A stretch of DNA of 34,876 bases from Kribbella turkmenica. Its GTDB lineage: Bacteria > Actinomycetota > Actinomycetes > Propionibacteriales > Kribbellaceae. The notes under the pieces were generated by a model. That model made no database searches, was not told the origin of the DNA, and worked only from the letters and a program-made list of their open reading frames with translations. Of this stretch, positions 1 through 7,530 are shown piece after piece. The stretch is taken from assembly GCF_004348725.1 (NCBI RefSeq), contig NZ_SMKR01000070.1, positions 1-34,876 on the forward strand, written 5' to 3'. The first letter of the stretch is position 1. Each line of letters starts with the position of its first letter. The translations under genes and the position numbers were made by a program.

Positions 1-27
1 GACGACCCCTGGCTCGAGAACCGCTGA
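1..27 (+). CDS. C-terminal end of an unidentified protein (partial)
   Basis: The first nine codons read DDPWLENR followed by TGA, in frame from base 1. Only the tail of the gene is inside the window, so no family can be named. It is called coding because the stop codon is followed at once by a strong hairpin and the next gene faces it. The frame assignment is therefore an inference from context. Confidence 0.4.
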   Translation, partial: DDPWLENR

Positions 28-33
28 GTCCCG

Positions 34-63
34 CCGCACCCCTGCCGTCGGGCGGGGGTGCGG
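34..63. terminator. Hairpin terminator between convergent genes
   Basis: A 13-bp stem (34-46 with 51-63, one T-G wobble) closes a four-base loop GTCG. There is no T tract, as usual for GC-rich actinobacterial terminators. It lies between the upstream plus-strand gene ending at 27 and the psuG stop at 64, so it can serve both directions. Confidence 0.7.
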
Positions 64-984
64 TCACCCGGCGGTGGCCGCGAGGGTGGTGGCGATGCGG
101 GCGGCGATGGTGGCGTTGTTGCGGGCGAGGGCGAGGTTGGCGGGGATGCTGCGGCCGTCGGTTTCCTTCTCGATCCGTTCGAGGACGTACGGCGTGACCG
201 CCGGGCCGGTGATTCCCGCCGCGGTGCTCGACTCGAGCGCGGCGGCGAGGACCGCGTCGATGTGCGCCTCCGGGATCTCGTCGGCGACCGGGATCGGGAC
301 GGTCAGGAGGACCCCGGTCGACGGTCGCGTGCGGAAGCGCAGTACGTCGCAGACCACCTGCTCGTCGTCGACCCGGTGGGGGACCGGCAGCCCGCTGGAT
401 CGGGTGTAGAACGCCGGGAACCAGTCGTGCTGCCAGCCGAGCACGGGCACGCCGACGGTCTCGAGGTACTCGAGCGTCCGGGGCAGGTCGAGGAACGCCT
501 TGGCGCCGGCGCTGACGGTGACGATCGGGTGGTTGGCGATCGCGTCCAGGTCGGCCGAGATGTCCCCGGTGACCTCCGACCCGCGATGGACACCGCCGAT
601 GCCGCCGGTGGCGAAGACCGAGATGCCGGCGGCGTGCGCCAGCGCGACCGAGGCCGACACCGTGGTGACGCCGACGTCCCACCCCTGTGCCCGGGCCACC
701 GCCAGATCGCGCTCGGCGACCTTCCGGGTGCCGTGCAGGACGCGCTTCTCCTCGTCGGCGGTGAGACCGACGTGCGGCCGGCCATCGAGGATCGCGGTCA
801 CGGCCGGCACGGCGCCCTGGTCGAGGACGGCCTGTTTGCAGCGGGCGAGTGCCTCCGCGTTCGCGGGGGCGGGCAGCCCGAGGTTCGAGAAGATCGTCGA
901 CTCCAGCGCGACGACCGCACCTCCCTCGGCCAGGGCGTGCGCGACGTCGTCAGCGACGACGAGTCCGGCGGGGTTGTCAGTCAC
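64..984 (-). CDS. psuG: Pseudouridine-5'-phosphate glycosidase
   Basis: Cytosolic enzyme that reversibly splits pseudouridine 5'-phosphate into uracil and ribose 5-phosphate, the second step of pseudouridine breakdown. The 306-residue product has the usual family length. Residues known from E. coli PsuG to be catalytic or substrate-binding are visible: Glu28 in ALESTIF, Lys88, Asp145 in GDISADL, and the Schiff-base lysine Lys162 in SAGAKAFLD followed by TLEYLET. The start is GTG at 984, preceded by CAGGAG six bases upstream. A longer frame reaches 1188, but it runs antisense to nothing conserved and lies inside the kinase gene, so it was refused. The gene overlaps the kinase stop by 8 bases and is surely translated from the same mRNA. 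Identification is firm. Confidence 0.93.
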   Translation of the reverse strand: MTDNPAGLVVADDVAHALAEGGAVVALESTIFSNLGLPAPANAEALARCKQAVLDQGAVPAVTAILDGRPHVGLTADEEKRVLHGTRKVAERDLAVARAQGWDVGVTTVSASVALAHAAGISVFATGGIGGVHRGSEVTGDISADLDAIANHPIVTVSAGAKAFLDLPRTLEYLETVGVPVLGWQHDWFPAFYTRSSGLPVPHRVDDEQVVCDVLRFRTRPSTGVLLTVPIPVADEIPEAHIDAVLAAALESSTAAGITGPAVTPYVLERIEKETDGRSIPANLALARNNATIAARIATTLAATAG

Positions 985-1846
985 GTACGGCTCCTGGTGC
1001 GTGGAGGGTGGCGCCTGGCTCAGTGAGGACCCTACTTGCGAGGGCGTGGCCCGCTGCGACCGCCTCGAGAGGCTCTGCCTGCTGCAGTACGGCGGACAGG
1101 AAACCGGCGGCGAACGCGTCGCCGGCGCCGGTCGTGTCCAGCACCCGGTCGACCGGCGGGACCGGGACCGCGGCCGACCGGCCGTCACCGAAGTGCACCT
1201 CGGTCGGATCCAGGCCGTTCTTGACCACGACCGTCGTACCTCGGCCGGCGAGGTCGCGCAATGACCCGAGCTCGGCTTCGGCGCCGTTCGCGAACACGTA
1301 CCCCGGCCGCAGTGCGCCGACCAGGTCGCGGAAGGTCGCCGGGCCGACGGAGTCGATGAGAGCGACCGAGGACCCGTCGACGGCGAGTACCGCGCCCTCG
1401 GCCCGCGCGATGGCCGCGGCCTGGCGGAGGACCTGGCCGGGCGGTCCGGTGAGCGAGTACGCCGAGAGGTGGATCGCGGCCGCGCCGGAGATCCAGGAGT
1501 CCGGGACGTCGGCGAGCTCGGCCGAGGCCGCCCGGTCCGGGTACATCGTCCGTTCCCCGGAGGCGTCGACCAGGATGACGATCGTGCCGGTCCGTCCCCG
1601 GCGCTGGACCCTGGCGTCGACGCCGGCCTTGCTCAGCTCCTGGACGAGCGCCTCACCGGCCGGGTCGTCGCCGACGCGGCCGACGAACCGGACCGGCGTA
1701 CCCCGACTCGCGGCGAACGCGGCGACGTTGGAGGCCGCGCCACCCCGGACGCGCCGGATCCGCGCCGGGTTGTCGGTCCCGGTCCGTGACCCGCCGTCGG
1801 TCCAGACCACGACGTCCTCGACCAGATCGCCGATGCAGACGAGCAC
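977..1846 (-). CDS. PfkB-family carbohydrate kinase, probable pseudouridine kinase
   Basis: A 289-residue ribokinase-fold kinase. The N-terminal substrate region contains GGAASNVAAF near residue 36, and the C-terminal PfkB signature DTTGAGDAFAAGF carries the catalytic Asp243 and the anion hole. The family phosphorylates sugars and nucleosides. The 8-base overlap with psuG makes pseudouridine kinase (PsuK role, pseudouridine to pseudouridine 5'-phosphate) the likely job, but substrate cannot be read from the sequence, so no symbol is given. The start is GTG at 1846, behind an unusually strong ribosome site, AAGGAGGTGG, nine bases away. No pseudouridine transporter lies beside the pair in this window. 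Confidence 0.85.
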   Translation of the reverse strand: MLVCIGDLVEDVVVWTDGGSRTGTDNPARIRRVRGGAASNVAAFAASRGTPVRFVGRVGDDPAGEALVQELSKAGVDARVQRRGRTGTIVILVDASGERTMYPDRAASAELADVPDSWISGAAAIHLSAYSLTGPPGQVLRQAAAIARAEGAVLAVDGSSVALIDSVGPATFRDLVGALRPGYVFANGAEAELGSLRDLAGRGTTVVVKNGLDPTEVHFGDGRSAAVPVPPVDRVLDTTGAGDAFAAGFLSAVLQQAEPLEAVAAGHALASRVLTEPGATLHAPGAVRD

Positions 1847-1888
1847 AGCTATCCACCTCCTTGCCGTAAGGGTATCGTGGCGGCGAAG

Positions 1889-1912
1889 TGCACAAGTGAT
1901 GAGGTTGTAGCA
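1889..1912. promoter_or_regulatory. Imperfect dyad in the divergent psu / SDR promoter region
   Basis: The 104 bases between the two divergent start codons (1847-1950) hold an imperfect inverted repeat, TGCACAA (1889-1895) facing TTGTAGCA (1905-1912), in a locally AT-richer stretch. Its centre lies about 50 bases from each start, so it could be an operator shared by the divergent operons. The Lrp-type regulator encoded at the end of the rightward operon is one candidate ligand. I see no convincing -35/-10 pair. This is weak, inference-level evidence. Confidence 0.3.
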
Positions 1913-1950
1913 GGCGTTACTTTACAGATGACAAGCCCAGGAGGGTGTCG

Positions 1951-2706
1951 ATGAGCAGTCTGGCGGGGCGAGTCGTGCTGGTCACCGGTGCCGGGGGAGG
2001 GATCGGATCGGCGGTCGCGCGGACCGTGGTCGCGCAGGGCGGGCACGTGCTGATCCACGACCTCGCCGACAGCGCCCTGGAGCCGCTGGCGCAGGAGTTG
2101 GGTGACAGCGCGACAACCTTCGTCGCCGATCTGACCGACCTGGCCGCGGTGAAGCGGCTCTGGGACGAGGCGTGGGCCGCGAAGGGACAGGTCGACGTCC
2201 TGGTGAACAACGCGGGTGCGTATCCGCCGGCGCCGCTGGGCGCTCCGCTCGACGAGTGGCTCGCGGTGTGGGACTTCTCGCTCGACCTCCACCTGAAGGC
2301 GCCGGCGGTGCTCTGCCGGGAGGCGGTGAGCGCGTACTCCGCACGCGCGGACGGCGGCATCATCATCAACCTGGCGTCCCGCGCGGCCTTCCGCGGCGAG
2401 GACCCGGAGTACTGGCACTACGCCGCGGCCAAGGCCGGCGTGGTCGCGATGACCCGGACGATCGCCCGCCAGTACGGCCGCCAGGGAGTGACCGCCTTCG
2501 CGATCGCCCCGGGGTACGTCGACACCAACCTGAACCGGCACTTCCGCGACACCGTCGGCGTCGCGGTCGCCGCCCAGCAGACCGGCCTCGGCGAGGTCGC
2601 GCAGCCGCAGGACGTCGCCAACATCATCGCGTTCCTGGCCTCCGGTCAGGCCAGGCACGCGACCGGTACGACGATCGACGTGAACGGCGCGTCCTATGTC
2701 CGTTGA
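1951..2706 (+). CDS. Short-chain dehydrogenase/reductase
   Basis: Classical NAD(P)-dependent SDR of 251 residues. The cofactor loop TGAGGGIG is at 12-19, followed by the VNNAG motif. The catalytic set is Ser143, Tyr157 and Lys161 (YAAAK). The PGYVDTNL segment and the C-terminal GTTIDVNGA strand are typical. ATG at 1951 is chosen because AGGAGG sits six bases upstream; a GTG at 1945 is too close to that site. The stop overlaps the aldehyde dehydrogenase start by 11 bases. With that partner it plausibly oxidises an alcohol or sugar to an aldehyde that is then oxidised to an acid, but the substrate is unknown. It is co-directional with ALDH and an Lrp-type regulator, and divergent from pseudouridine catabolism. 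Confidence 0.9.
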   Translation: MSSLAGRVVLVTGAGGGIGSAVARTVVAQGGHVLIHDLADSALEPLAQELGDSATTFVADLTDLAAVKRLWDEAWAAKGQVDVLVNNAGAYPPAPLGAPLDEWLAVWDFSLDLHLKAPAVLCREAVSAYSARADGGIIINLASRAAFRGEDPEYWHYAAAKAGVVAMTRTIARQYGRQGVTAFAIAPGYVDTNLNRHFRDTVGVAVAAQQTGLGEVAQPQDVANIIAFLASGQARHATGTTIDVNGASYVR

Positions 2707-4168
2707 CCAGGCGTCGGCCCGGATGAGCGCGGACCTGTTCGTCGACGGATGGTGGACCGCGGGCCGGGCCGGCACTCTCGAGAACGTTGACCCGGGCAAC
2801 GGTCAGGTCGTCGGCACGGTGTCGCTCGCCACCGCCGGGCAGGTCGCCGAGGCGATCGCGGCGGCCGAGAACGTGTTTCCGGCGTGGTCCGGGCTGACCG
2901 GCGCAGCGCGCGGAGACGTCCTCCGGCGGGCGGCCGGGCTGCTGGCGGAGCGGACCGAGGAGGCGGTGGCGACGATCCTGCTGGAGACCGGCAAGACCGA
3001 GGCCGACGCGCGCGGCGAGATCGGCCGGGCCGTGCAGACGTTGCGCTGGAACGGCGAGCAGGCAGGCCGGATCCAGGCGTCCGTGTTCCCCGGGGTGGTC
3101 GCCGGCTCCCGACGTACGTCGGTGCCGGCACCGCTCGGTGCGGTTGCGGTGGTCACCGCCTGGAACTTCCCGGCGGTCCTGGCCACGCGGAAGCTGGGCG
3201 CGGCCCTCGCGGCCGGCTGCACGGTGGTGTTCAAAGCCTCCGAGTTCGCGCCGGCGACCGCCCGCCTGATCGTGGAGCTGCTGGCGGAGGCGGGCCTGCC
3301 GGCCGGGGTGGTGAATCTCGTCTTCGGCGATCCGCGGGCGGTGTCGGAACAGCTGACGTCGTCCCCGGCGATCAAGGCACTGTCGTTCACCGGCTCGACC
3401 GCGGTCGGCAAGGCGCTGGCCGCGCAGGCGGCTCCGAACCTCATCCGCACAGTTCTCGAGCTCGGCGGGCACGCACCCGTTCTGGTGATGGCCGACGCCG
3501 ACGTGGATCACGTGGTCGCGGTCACGGCCGGCGCCAAGTTCGGCTCGGCCGGGCAGTCCTGCGTCGCGCCCACGCGGTACATCGTCCACGAGTCGCGCTA
3601 TCAGGACCTCGTCGCGAAGCTGACGGCCGCGGCCGAGGCTCACGTCCTCGGTCACGGTACCGAGGAGGGAGTGACGCTCGGCGCGGTGGCGGACCAGCGG
3701 CGGGTGGACGCGCTGGTCCGGCTCGTGCGGGACGCCGTCGAGCAGGGTGGCACGATCACGACCGGTGGTCGCCAGGTGGACCGCGACGGCTTCTTCTTCG
3801 AGCCGACCGTGATCGCCGGGCCGTCGGCGGACGCCGGGATCCTCTCGGAGGAGCCGTTCGGGCCGGTCGCGACCGTGTCGTCGTTCAGCACGGTGGACGA
3901 AGCGATCGACGCGGCCAACGCCGCGCCGTACGCGTTCGCGGCGTACCTGTTCACCGACAGCCTGAGGATCCGCGACGAGGTCGCCCGGCGGGTGAACGCC
4001 TCGAACCTCGGCGTCAACCAGTTGGCGCCGTCGCTGCCCGACGTACCGCTGGGCGGGCTGGGCAACTCCGGCTACGGCTACGAAGGCGGGCTCGAAGGCA
4101 TTCTCGCCTTCACCCAGCTCCGGCTCATCTCCGAGACTCCCGGAAAGGTCCCCGATGATCGCCGATGA
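2696..4168 (+). CDS. NAD(P)-dependent aldehyde dehydrogenase
   Basis: Aldehyde dehydrogenase superfamily enzyme of 490 residues, normal family length. It oxidises an aldehyde to the acid with NAD(P)+. Visible landmarks are the WNFPAVL cofactor strand, SFTGSTAVGK around the Rossmann loop, the general base Glu255 in LELGGH, and the nucleophile Cys289 in GQSCVAPTR. The EEPFGPV motif lies in the last third. The start at 2696 overlaps the SDR stop and has no clear ribosome site, so translation may be coupled; ATG 2723 (residue 10) is a possible alternative. It overlaps the following regulator gene by 14 bases. Substrate specificity (succinate semialdehyde, betaine aldehyde, sugar aldehyde) cannot be decided. 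Confidence 0.9.
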   Translation: MSVDQASARMSADLFVDGWWTAGRAGTLENVDPGNGQVVGTVSLATAGQVAEAIAAAENVFPAWSGLTGAARGDVLRRAAGLLAERTEEAVATILLETGKTEADARGEIGRAVQTLRWNGEQAGRIQASVFPGVVAGSRRTSVPAPLGAVAVVTAWNFPAVLATRKLGAALAAGCTVVFKASEFAPATARLIVELLAEAGLPAGVVNLVFGDPRAVSEQLTSSPAIKALSFTGSTAVGKALAAQAAPNLIRTVLELGGHAPVLVMADADVDHVVAVTAGAKFGSAGQSCVAPTRYIVHESRYQDLVAKLTAAAEAHVLGHGTEEGVTLGAVADQRRVDALVRLVRDAVEQGGTITTGGRQVDRDGFFFEPTVIAGPSADAGILSEEPFGPVATVSSFSTVDEAIDAANAAPYAFAAYLFTDSLRIRDEVARRVNASNLGVNQLAPSLPDVPLGGLGNSGYGYEGGLEGILAFTQLRLISETPGKVPDDRR

Positions 4169-4697
4169 CCACTCTTCGCTGGCCCGCGTCCAGGACGTGG
4201 CCGCGCCGCCGCGCGAGCCGTACGCCCTGGATGCGATCGACCTCGCGCTGCTGAAGATCCTGGTGGCCGACTGCCGGGCGTCGCAGCGCCAGATCGCGGC
4301 CATCCTGGGCGTCTCGGCTCCCACCGTCGGCGAGCGGATGGCCCGGCTGGAACGCAACGGCGTCGTCACCGGCTACCGCGCCCAGGTCGACTGGTCGGTC
4401 GTCGGCTACGGCCAGGTCGTCTTCCTGTCCATCGAGGCGGCGCCCGGGTACGACGTCGCCGCGATCATGGCCGGCCTCTGGGACCTCGCGGAGGTCGAGG
4501 ACGTCACCCTGGTCACCGGCGAGCTCGATCTGCTGATCCGGATGCGCGTCCGCGACTACGGCGAACTGAGGACCATCCTGATGGAGCAGGTCTGGCGCAT
4601 CCCCGGCATCCAGCGGACCGCGACGCTGCTGTCCGTCGCCGAGATGCCGGCCAAGGACTTCGGCGCCGGCCTGCTGCACAAACTCGAGCCCAGCTGA
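4155..4697 (+). CDS. Lrp/AsnC-family transcriptional regulator
   Basis: A 180-residue regulator. An N-terminal extension of about 24 residues precedes the helix-turn-helix (about 26-72, with DLALLKILVADCRASQRQ and VGERMARLERNGVVTGY). A C-terminal ligand-binding RAM domain (about 85-160) follows. The family binds amino acids or related small molecules and acts as dimers to octamers. It is translated from ATG 4155 behind GGAAAGG, overlapping the dehydrogenase end. As last gene of the operon it probably senses the substrate or product of the SDR/ALDH pathway and controls the divergent region at 1847-1950; that is inference. Confidence 0.88.
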   Translation: MIADDHSSLARVQDVAAPPREPYALDAIDLALLKILVADCRASQRQIAAILGVSAPTVGERMARLERNGVVTGYRAQVDWSVVGYGQVVFLSIEAAPGYDVAAIMAGLWDLAEVEDVTLVTGELDLLIRMRVRDYGELRTILMEQVWRIPGIQRTATLLSVAEMPAKDFGAGLLHKLEPS

Positions 4698-4816
4698 CGC
4701 TCACCGGCCGGCGTCTGTGGTCCCGCCCCGAGGGTGGCAGCACCTCGTGTTCGCGGCCGGCGTCCTGATCCTGGCCGTGCTCTCCGGCGCACCGGTCCTG
4801 CCCTTCAACGGGTCGC

Positions 4817-4845
4817 TGTCACAAGTTGGCGGGCCGTCCGGTCCT
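4817..4845 (+). promoter_or_regulatory. ECF41-type promoter candidate for the patatin operon
   Basis: TGTCACA at 4817-4823, a 16-base spacer, then GGTCCT at 4840-4845, about 44 bases before the patatin start codon. The same -35/-10 pair with the same spacer occurs before the desaturase-like gene. ECF41 sigma factors are known to use TGTCACA with a CGTC-type -10; an ECF41-like sigma gene lies at 10468-11076. The rest of 4698-4889 shows no convincing gene. Confidence 0.55.
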
Positions 4846-4889
4846 GGTTGGTGACAGGTAGCCGAGGACCTGGTCAGGAAGAGGAAGTC

Positions 4890-5819
4890 ATGGGTACGAC
4901 ATGGCGCCAGGACGACCCGCGGACGACCGGCCTGGACGCGCTTCCCCGTCCGGTCGCCGTCGCGCTGGGCGGCGGCGGCGTGCTCGGCGCGGCACACGTC
5001 GGCGTCGGCTACGCGCTGGAGCACCGCAAGTTCGTCCCCGACCTGATCGTCGGGACGTCGGTGGGCGCGCTCACCGGGGCGATCGCGGCCGCCCATCCCG
5101 ACCGGGCCGCACCGTGGCTCGACCAGGTGTGGACCCGGCTGCGCCGACGGGACGTGTTTCCGCTGGGGTACCTGTCGTCGCGGACGAGCATCTTCACCGA
5201 CCGCGGCCTGCGCCGGCTGATCGCGCGGGCCGAGCTGCCGGCGCGGATCGAGCAGTTGCCGATCCCGTTCACCGCGGTGGCGATGGATCTGGCCACCGGT
5301 GATCCGGTCCGGCTCGACCGCGGGGACCTGCCGTCCGCGCTGCTGGCCAGTGCGGCGATCCCGGGTGCCCTGCCTCCGGTCGTCCGGGACGGCCGGACCC
5401 TTGTCGACGGCGGGCTGGTTGCCTACGTTCCCGTCCGCGAAGCCGAGCAGGCGGGGGCGGAAAGCGTGGTGGTCCTGTCGACGGGTCCCGCGAGCTGGCC
5501 GGTCCGTCCGGTCCTGCCACGGCGTCGTCCCGGCGCGATCGCCTCCCGAGCCGCCGTCCTGCAGGTGCATCACCAGATCGAGGTCGACCTGCAGGACGTT
5601 TCCCAGCGCCTTCCGACCGTCGTCCTGCCGACCGGTGTGGACGAATGGCCCGCGCCGTGGGACTTCAGTCATTCCCAGCGCCTGATCAGCACCGCGTCCG
5701 TCACCGCGGGGCGCTTCCTCGACCGGCTGACTGTCAGCGGTCCCGGTCTGTACCGGACCGGCGATCCCGTCGGCCAGGCCGAATCAGTCATCTCCTTCCG
5801 ATCGGGGGCCGGTCAGTGA
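4890..5819 (+). CDS. Patatin-like phospholipase
   Basis: A 309-residue cytoplasmic or membrane-associated lipid acyl hydrolase of the patatin / RssA type. The oxyanion loop GGGGVLGAAH is near residues 28-37, the nucleophile is Ser57 in GTSVG, and the second member of the Ser-Asp dyad is Asp173 in VDGG. It likely hydrolyses phospholipid or neutral-lipid esters. The start is ATG 4890 behind GGAAGAGGAAG; upstream in-frame codons belong to the promoter region. Its stop overlaps the next gene's GTG by 4 bases (GTGA), making it the head of a four-gene operon with a glycosyltransferase, a membrane protein and a hydrolase-like protein. An ECF41-type promoter candidate precedes it. No signal peptide or membrane helix is evident. 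Confidence 0.9.
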   Translation: MGTTWRQDDPRTTGLDALPRPVAVALGGGGVLGAAHVGVGYALEHRKFVPDLIVGTSVGALTGAIAAAHPDRAAPWLDQVWTRLRRRDVFPLGYLSSRTSIFTDRGLRRLIARAELPARIEQLPIPFTAVAMDLATGDPVRLDRGDLPSALLASAAIPGALPPVVRDGRTLVDGGLVAYVPVREAEQAGAESVVVLSTGPASWPVRPVLPRRRPGAIASRAAVLQVHHQIEVDLQDVSQRLPTVVLPTGVDEWPAPWDFSHSQRLISTASVTAGRFLDRLTVSGPGLYRTGDPVGQAESVISFRSGAGQ

Positions 5820-7045
5820 GCACCGTCGCGTTCCTGAACATCGCCATGCACGGCCGCGTCAACCCGACTCTGCCGGTGGTGGCAGAGCTGGTGCGGCGTG
5901 GGCACACGGTCAGCTACCACACCTCGCCGGCCTTCCGGGCGGAGATCGAGGCCGCCGGTGCGGGCGTCCGGCTCTACCCCGGCGGCGAACAGTCGTTGCC
6001 GGATCCGCCCATCCCACTCGTCCTGCTGGAGGGACTCGCGCGGACCGCCGTCCAGGTGCTGCCCAGCGTGCTCACCGAGTTGCGCGAGGTCCGGCCCGAC
6101 CTGATCCTCCACGACGCCGCGTGTCCGTGGGGTGCCGTGGCGGCGCGTGAGCTCGGGGTGCCGGCGGTCTCGTCGTTCACCACATTCGCCTTCAACCAGC
6201 GAGTGCCCAGTCCCACAGCCGTCTCGTGGGACCTGTTGCTCGCGGCGGTGTCCCGGCCGAGCAGTGCCCTGGGCTACCTGCGGGCACGCTGGGAGCTGCG
6301 CCGCCGGTACGACCTACGCGGGTTGCCGCTGGTTGACCTGGGCAACATCCGGCAGCTGCTCAACCTCGTCTACACGTCGCCGGCCTTCCAGCCCGGCGCG
6401 GAGGAGCTCGACCAGTCCTACCGGTTCGTCGGCCCGAGCATCGGCGCCCGTCCCGCCGACGCGCTGTTTCCGGCCGACCAGCTGCAGGACCCGGTGCTGT
6501 ACGTCTCCCTGGGCACGGTCTTCAAGGCCGAGCCGGCGCTCCTGCGGACCATCGCCCTCGCCCTCGCTCCGCTGGCCGGCTCCGTGGTGATCTCGTCCGG
6601 CCAGACGGACCCCACCGCGCTGGGCGTGCTGCCCGCCAACGTGCTCGTACGCCGCTCCGTGCCACAGCCCGACGTACTGGCCCGGGCCGCCCTGTTCGTC
6701 ACCCACGGCGGGATGAACAGCGTCAACGAGGCCATGTACGCCGGGGTCCCGATGCTCGTGGTTCCCCAAGGGGCCGACCAGCCGCTGGTCGCCGCGCGCA
6801 TCGTCGGACTCGGAGCCGGCCTGACGCTGCGGACCGACGAGGTGGCCGAGGCGACCGTACAGACGTGCGCCCGGCAACTGCTGGACGATCCGCGGTTCCG
6901 GGCGGCCGCGGCCACGCTGCGGGCTGAGCAGCGCGGCGCGGGCGGATACCGCCGGGCCGCGGACGAGCTCGAACGCTACCTGCGAGCGACCGGTGCGGTC
7001 GTGCAGCCGGCGCCCGCCGATCCCGCGCGGGAGGCTGATCGATGA
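5816..7045 (+). CDS. MGT-type (family 1) glycosyltransferase
   Basis: GT-B fold glycosyltransferase of 409 residues, resembling macrolide/flavonoid-type and rhamnosyl/glucosyl transferases that move a sugar from an NDP-sugar to a lipid or small molecule. The N-terminal MHGRVNPTLPVVAEL segment is the acceptor-domain start. The C-terminal donor motif HGGMNSVNEAMYAGVPML begins at His297 and ends in a GADQ segment. GTG 5816 overlaps the patatin stop by 4 bases; in-frame codons farther upstream lie inside patatin and were refused. It overlaps the next gene by 4 bases (ATGA). Between a lipase and membrane proteins, a lipid acceptor is plausible but unproven. Confidence 0.88.
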   Translation: MSTVAFLNIAMHGRVNPTLPVVAELVRRGHTVSYHTSPAFRAEIEAAGAGVRLYPGGEQSLPDPPIPLVLLEGLARTAVQVLPSVLTELREVRPDLILHDAACPWGAVAARELGVPAVSSFTTFAFNQRVPSPTAVSWDLLLAAVSRPSSALGYLRARWELRRRYDLRGLPLVDLGNIRQLLNLVYTSPAFQPGAEELDQSYRFVGPSIGARPADALFPADQLQDPVLYVSLGTVFKAEPALLRTIALALAPLAGSVVISSGQTDPTALGVLPANVLVRRSVPQPDVLARAALFVTHGGMNSVNEAMYAGVPMLVVPQGADQPLVAARIVGLGAGLTLRTDEVAEATVQTCARQLLDDPRFRAAAATLRAEQRGAGGYRRAADELERYLRATGAVVQPAPADPAREADR

Positions 7046-7530
7046 CACCGGTCATCGCGCTCGTGCTGCTGGCCGGCCTGTCCGAGGCGACCGGTCGCGT
7101 CCTTCCGCCTTTCTCGCGCCGGCCGGGGATGTCGCGCCCGCTGGTGGCCGGTCTGCTGCTGGTCGGGGCCCTGATCGAGGCCACCGTGATCGCGCTCTGG
7201 CCGCTGACCGCGTGGGCGCTCGCCGAGGTGATCCACCCGGCCGCACGGTCGGACACGTCCGGGCTGGTGTGGACGCCAGGTCTGATCGCTCCGCTGGTTC
7301 TCGGGGCCATCCTTGCGTTCCCCTGGCTCGGTCCGTTGCTGCACTTCCTGCTGTTGGTTGCCGTCGGCGCCGGTCTGGCCGGTGCGCTCGCGGAGGCGAG
7401 CGGGATGGGATGGGGGATCGCCGCCGGCTGCGTGACCGCGGCCGGCGTCGGTCTCGCCCTCGCGGTCGACCTGGTACGGCGTCTGGTCGCGGCGGTCCTC
7501 GCCTCCGGCGCCCGGGAAGCGATCGCGTGA
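7042..7530 (+). CDS. Integral membrane protein of unknown function
   Basis: A 162-residue hydrophobic protein with about four predicted membrane segments, near residues 3-17, 35-60, 78-110 and 118-152. The last is followed by a basic VRRLV stretch. I recognise no family. ATG 7042 overlaps the glycosyltransferase stop (ATGA), and its own stop overlaps the next GTG (GTGA), so it is translationally coupled on both sides. The context suggests a membrane partner of the lipase/glycosyltransferase, for example a lipid-handling or anchoring subunit. That is a guess from position only. Confidence 0.75.
   Translation: MTPVIALVLLAGLSEATGRVLPPFSRRPGMSRPLVAGLLLVGALIEATVIALWPLTAWALAEVIHPAARSDTSGLVWTPGLIAPLVLGAILAFPWLGPLLHFLLLVAVGAGLAGALAEASGMGWGIAAGCVTAAGVGLALAVDLVRRLVAAVLASGAREAIA

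Noticed and set aside
2624-4369. Long open frame on the minus strand opposite the aldehyde dehydrogenase
   Set aside because: Arg/Gly/Asp-rich shadow of the dehydrogenase codons with no domain; typical antisense artefact of high G+C.
4717-4854. A 45-codon frame encoding a short hydrophobic peptide (GWQHLVFAAGVLILAVLSGA) upstream of patatin
   Set aside because: No ribosome site, and it runs through the TGTCACA promoter candidate; the hydrophobic stretch could be chance in GC-rich DNA.
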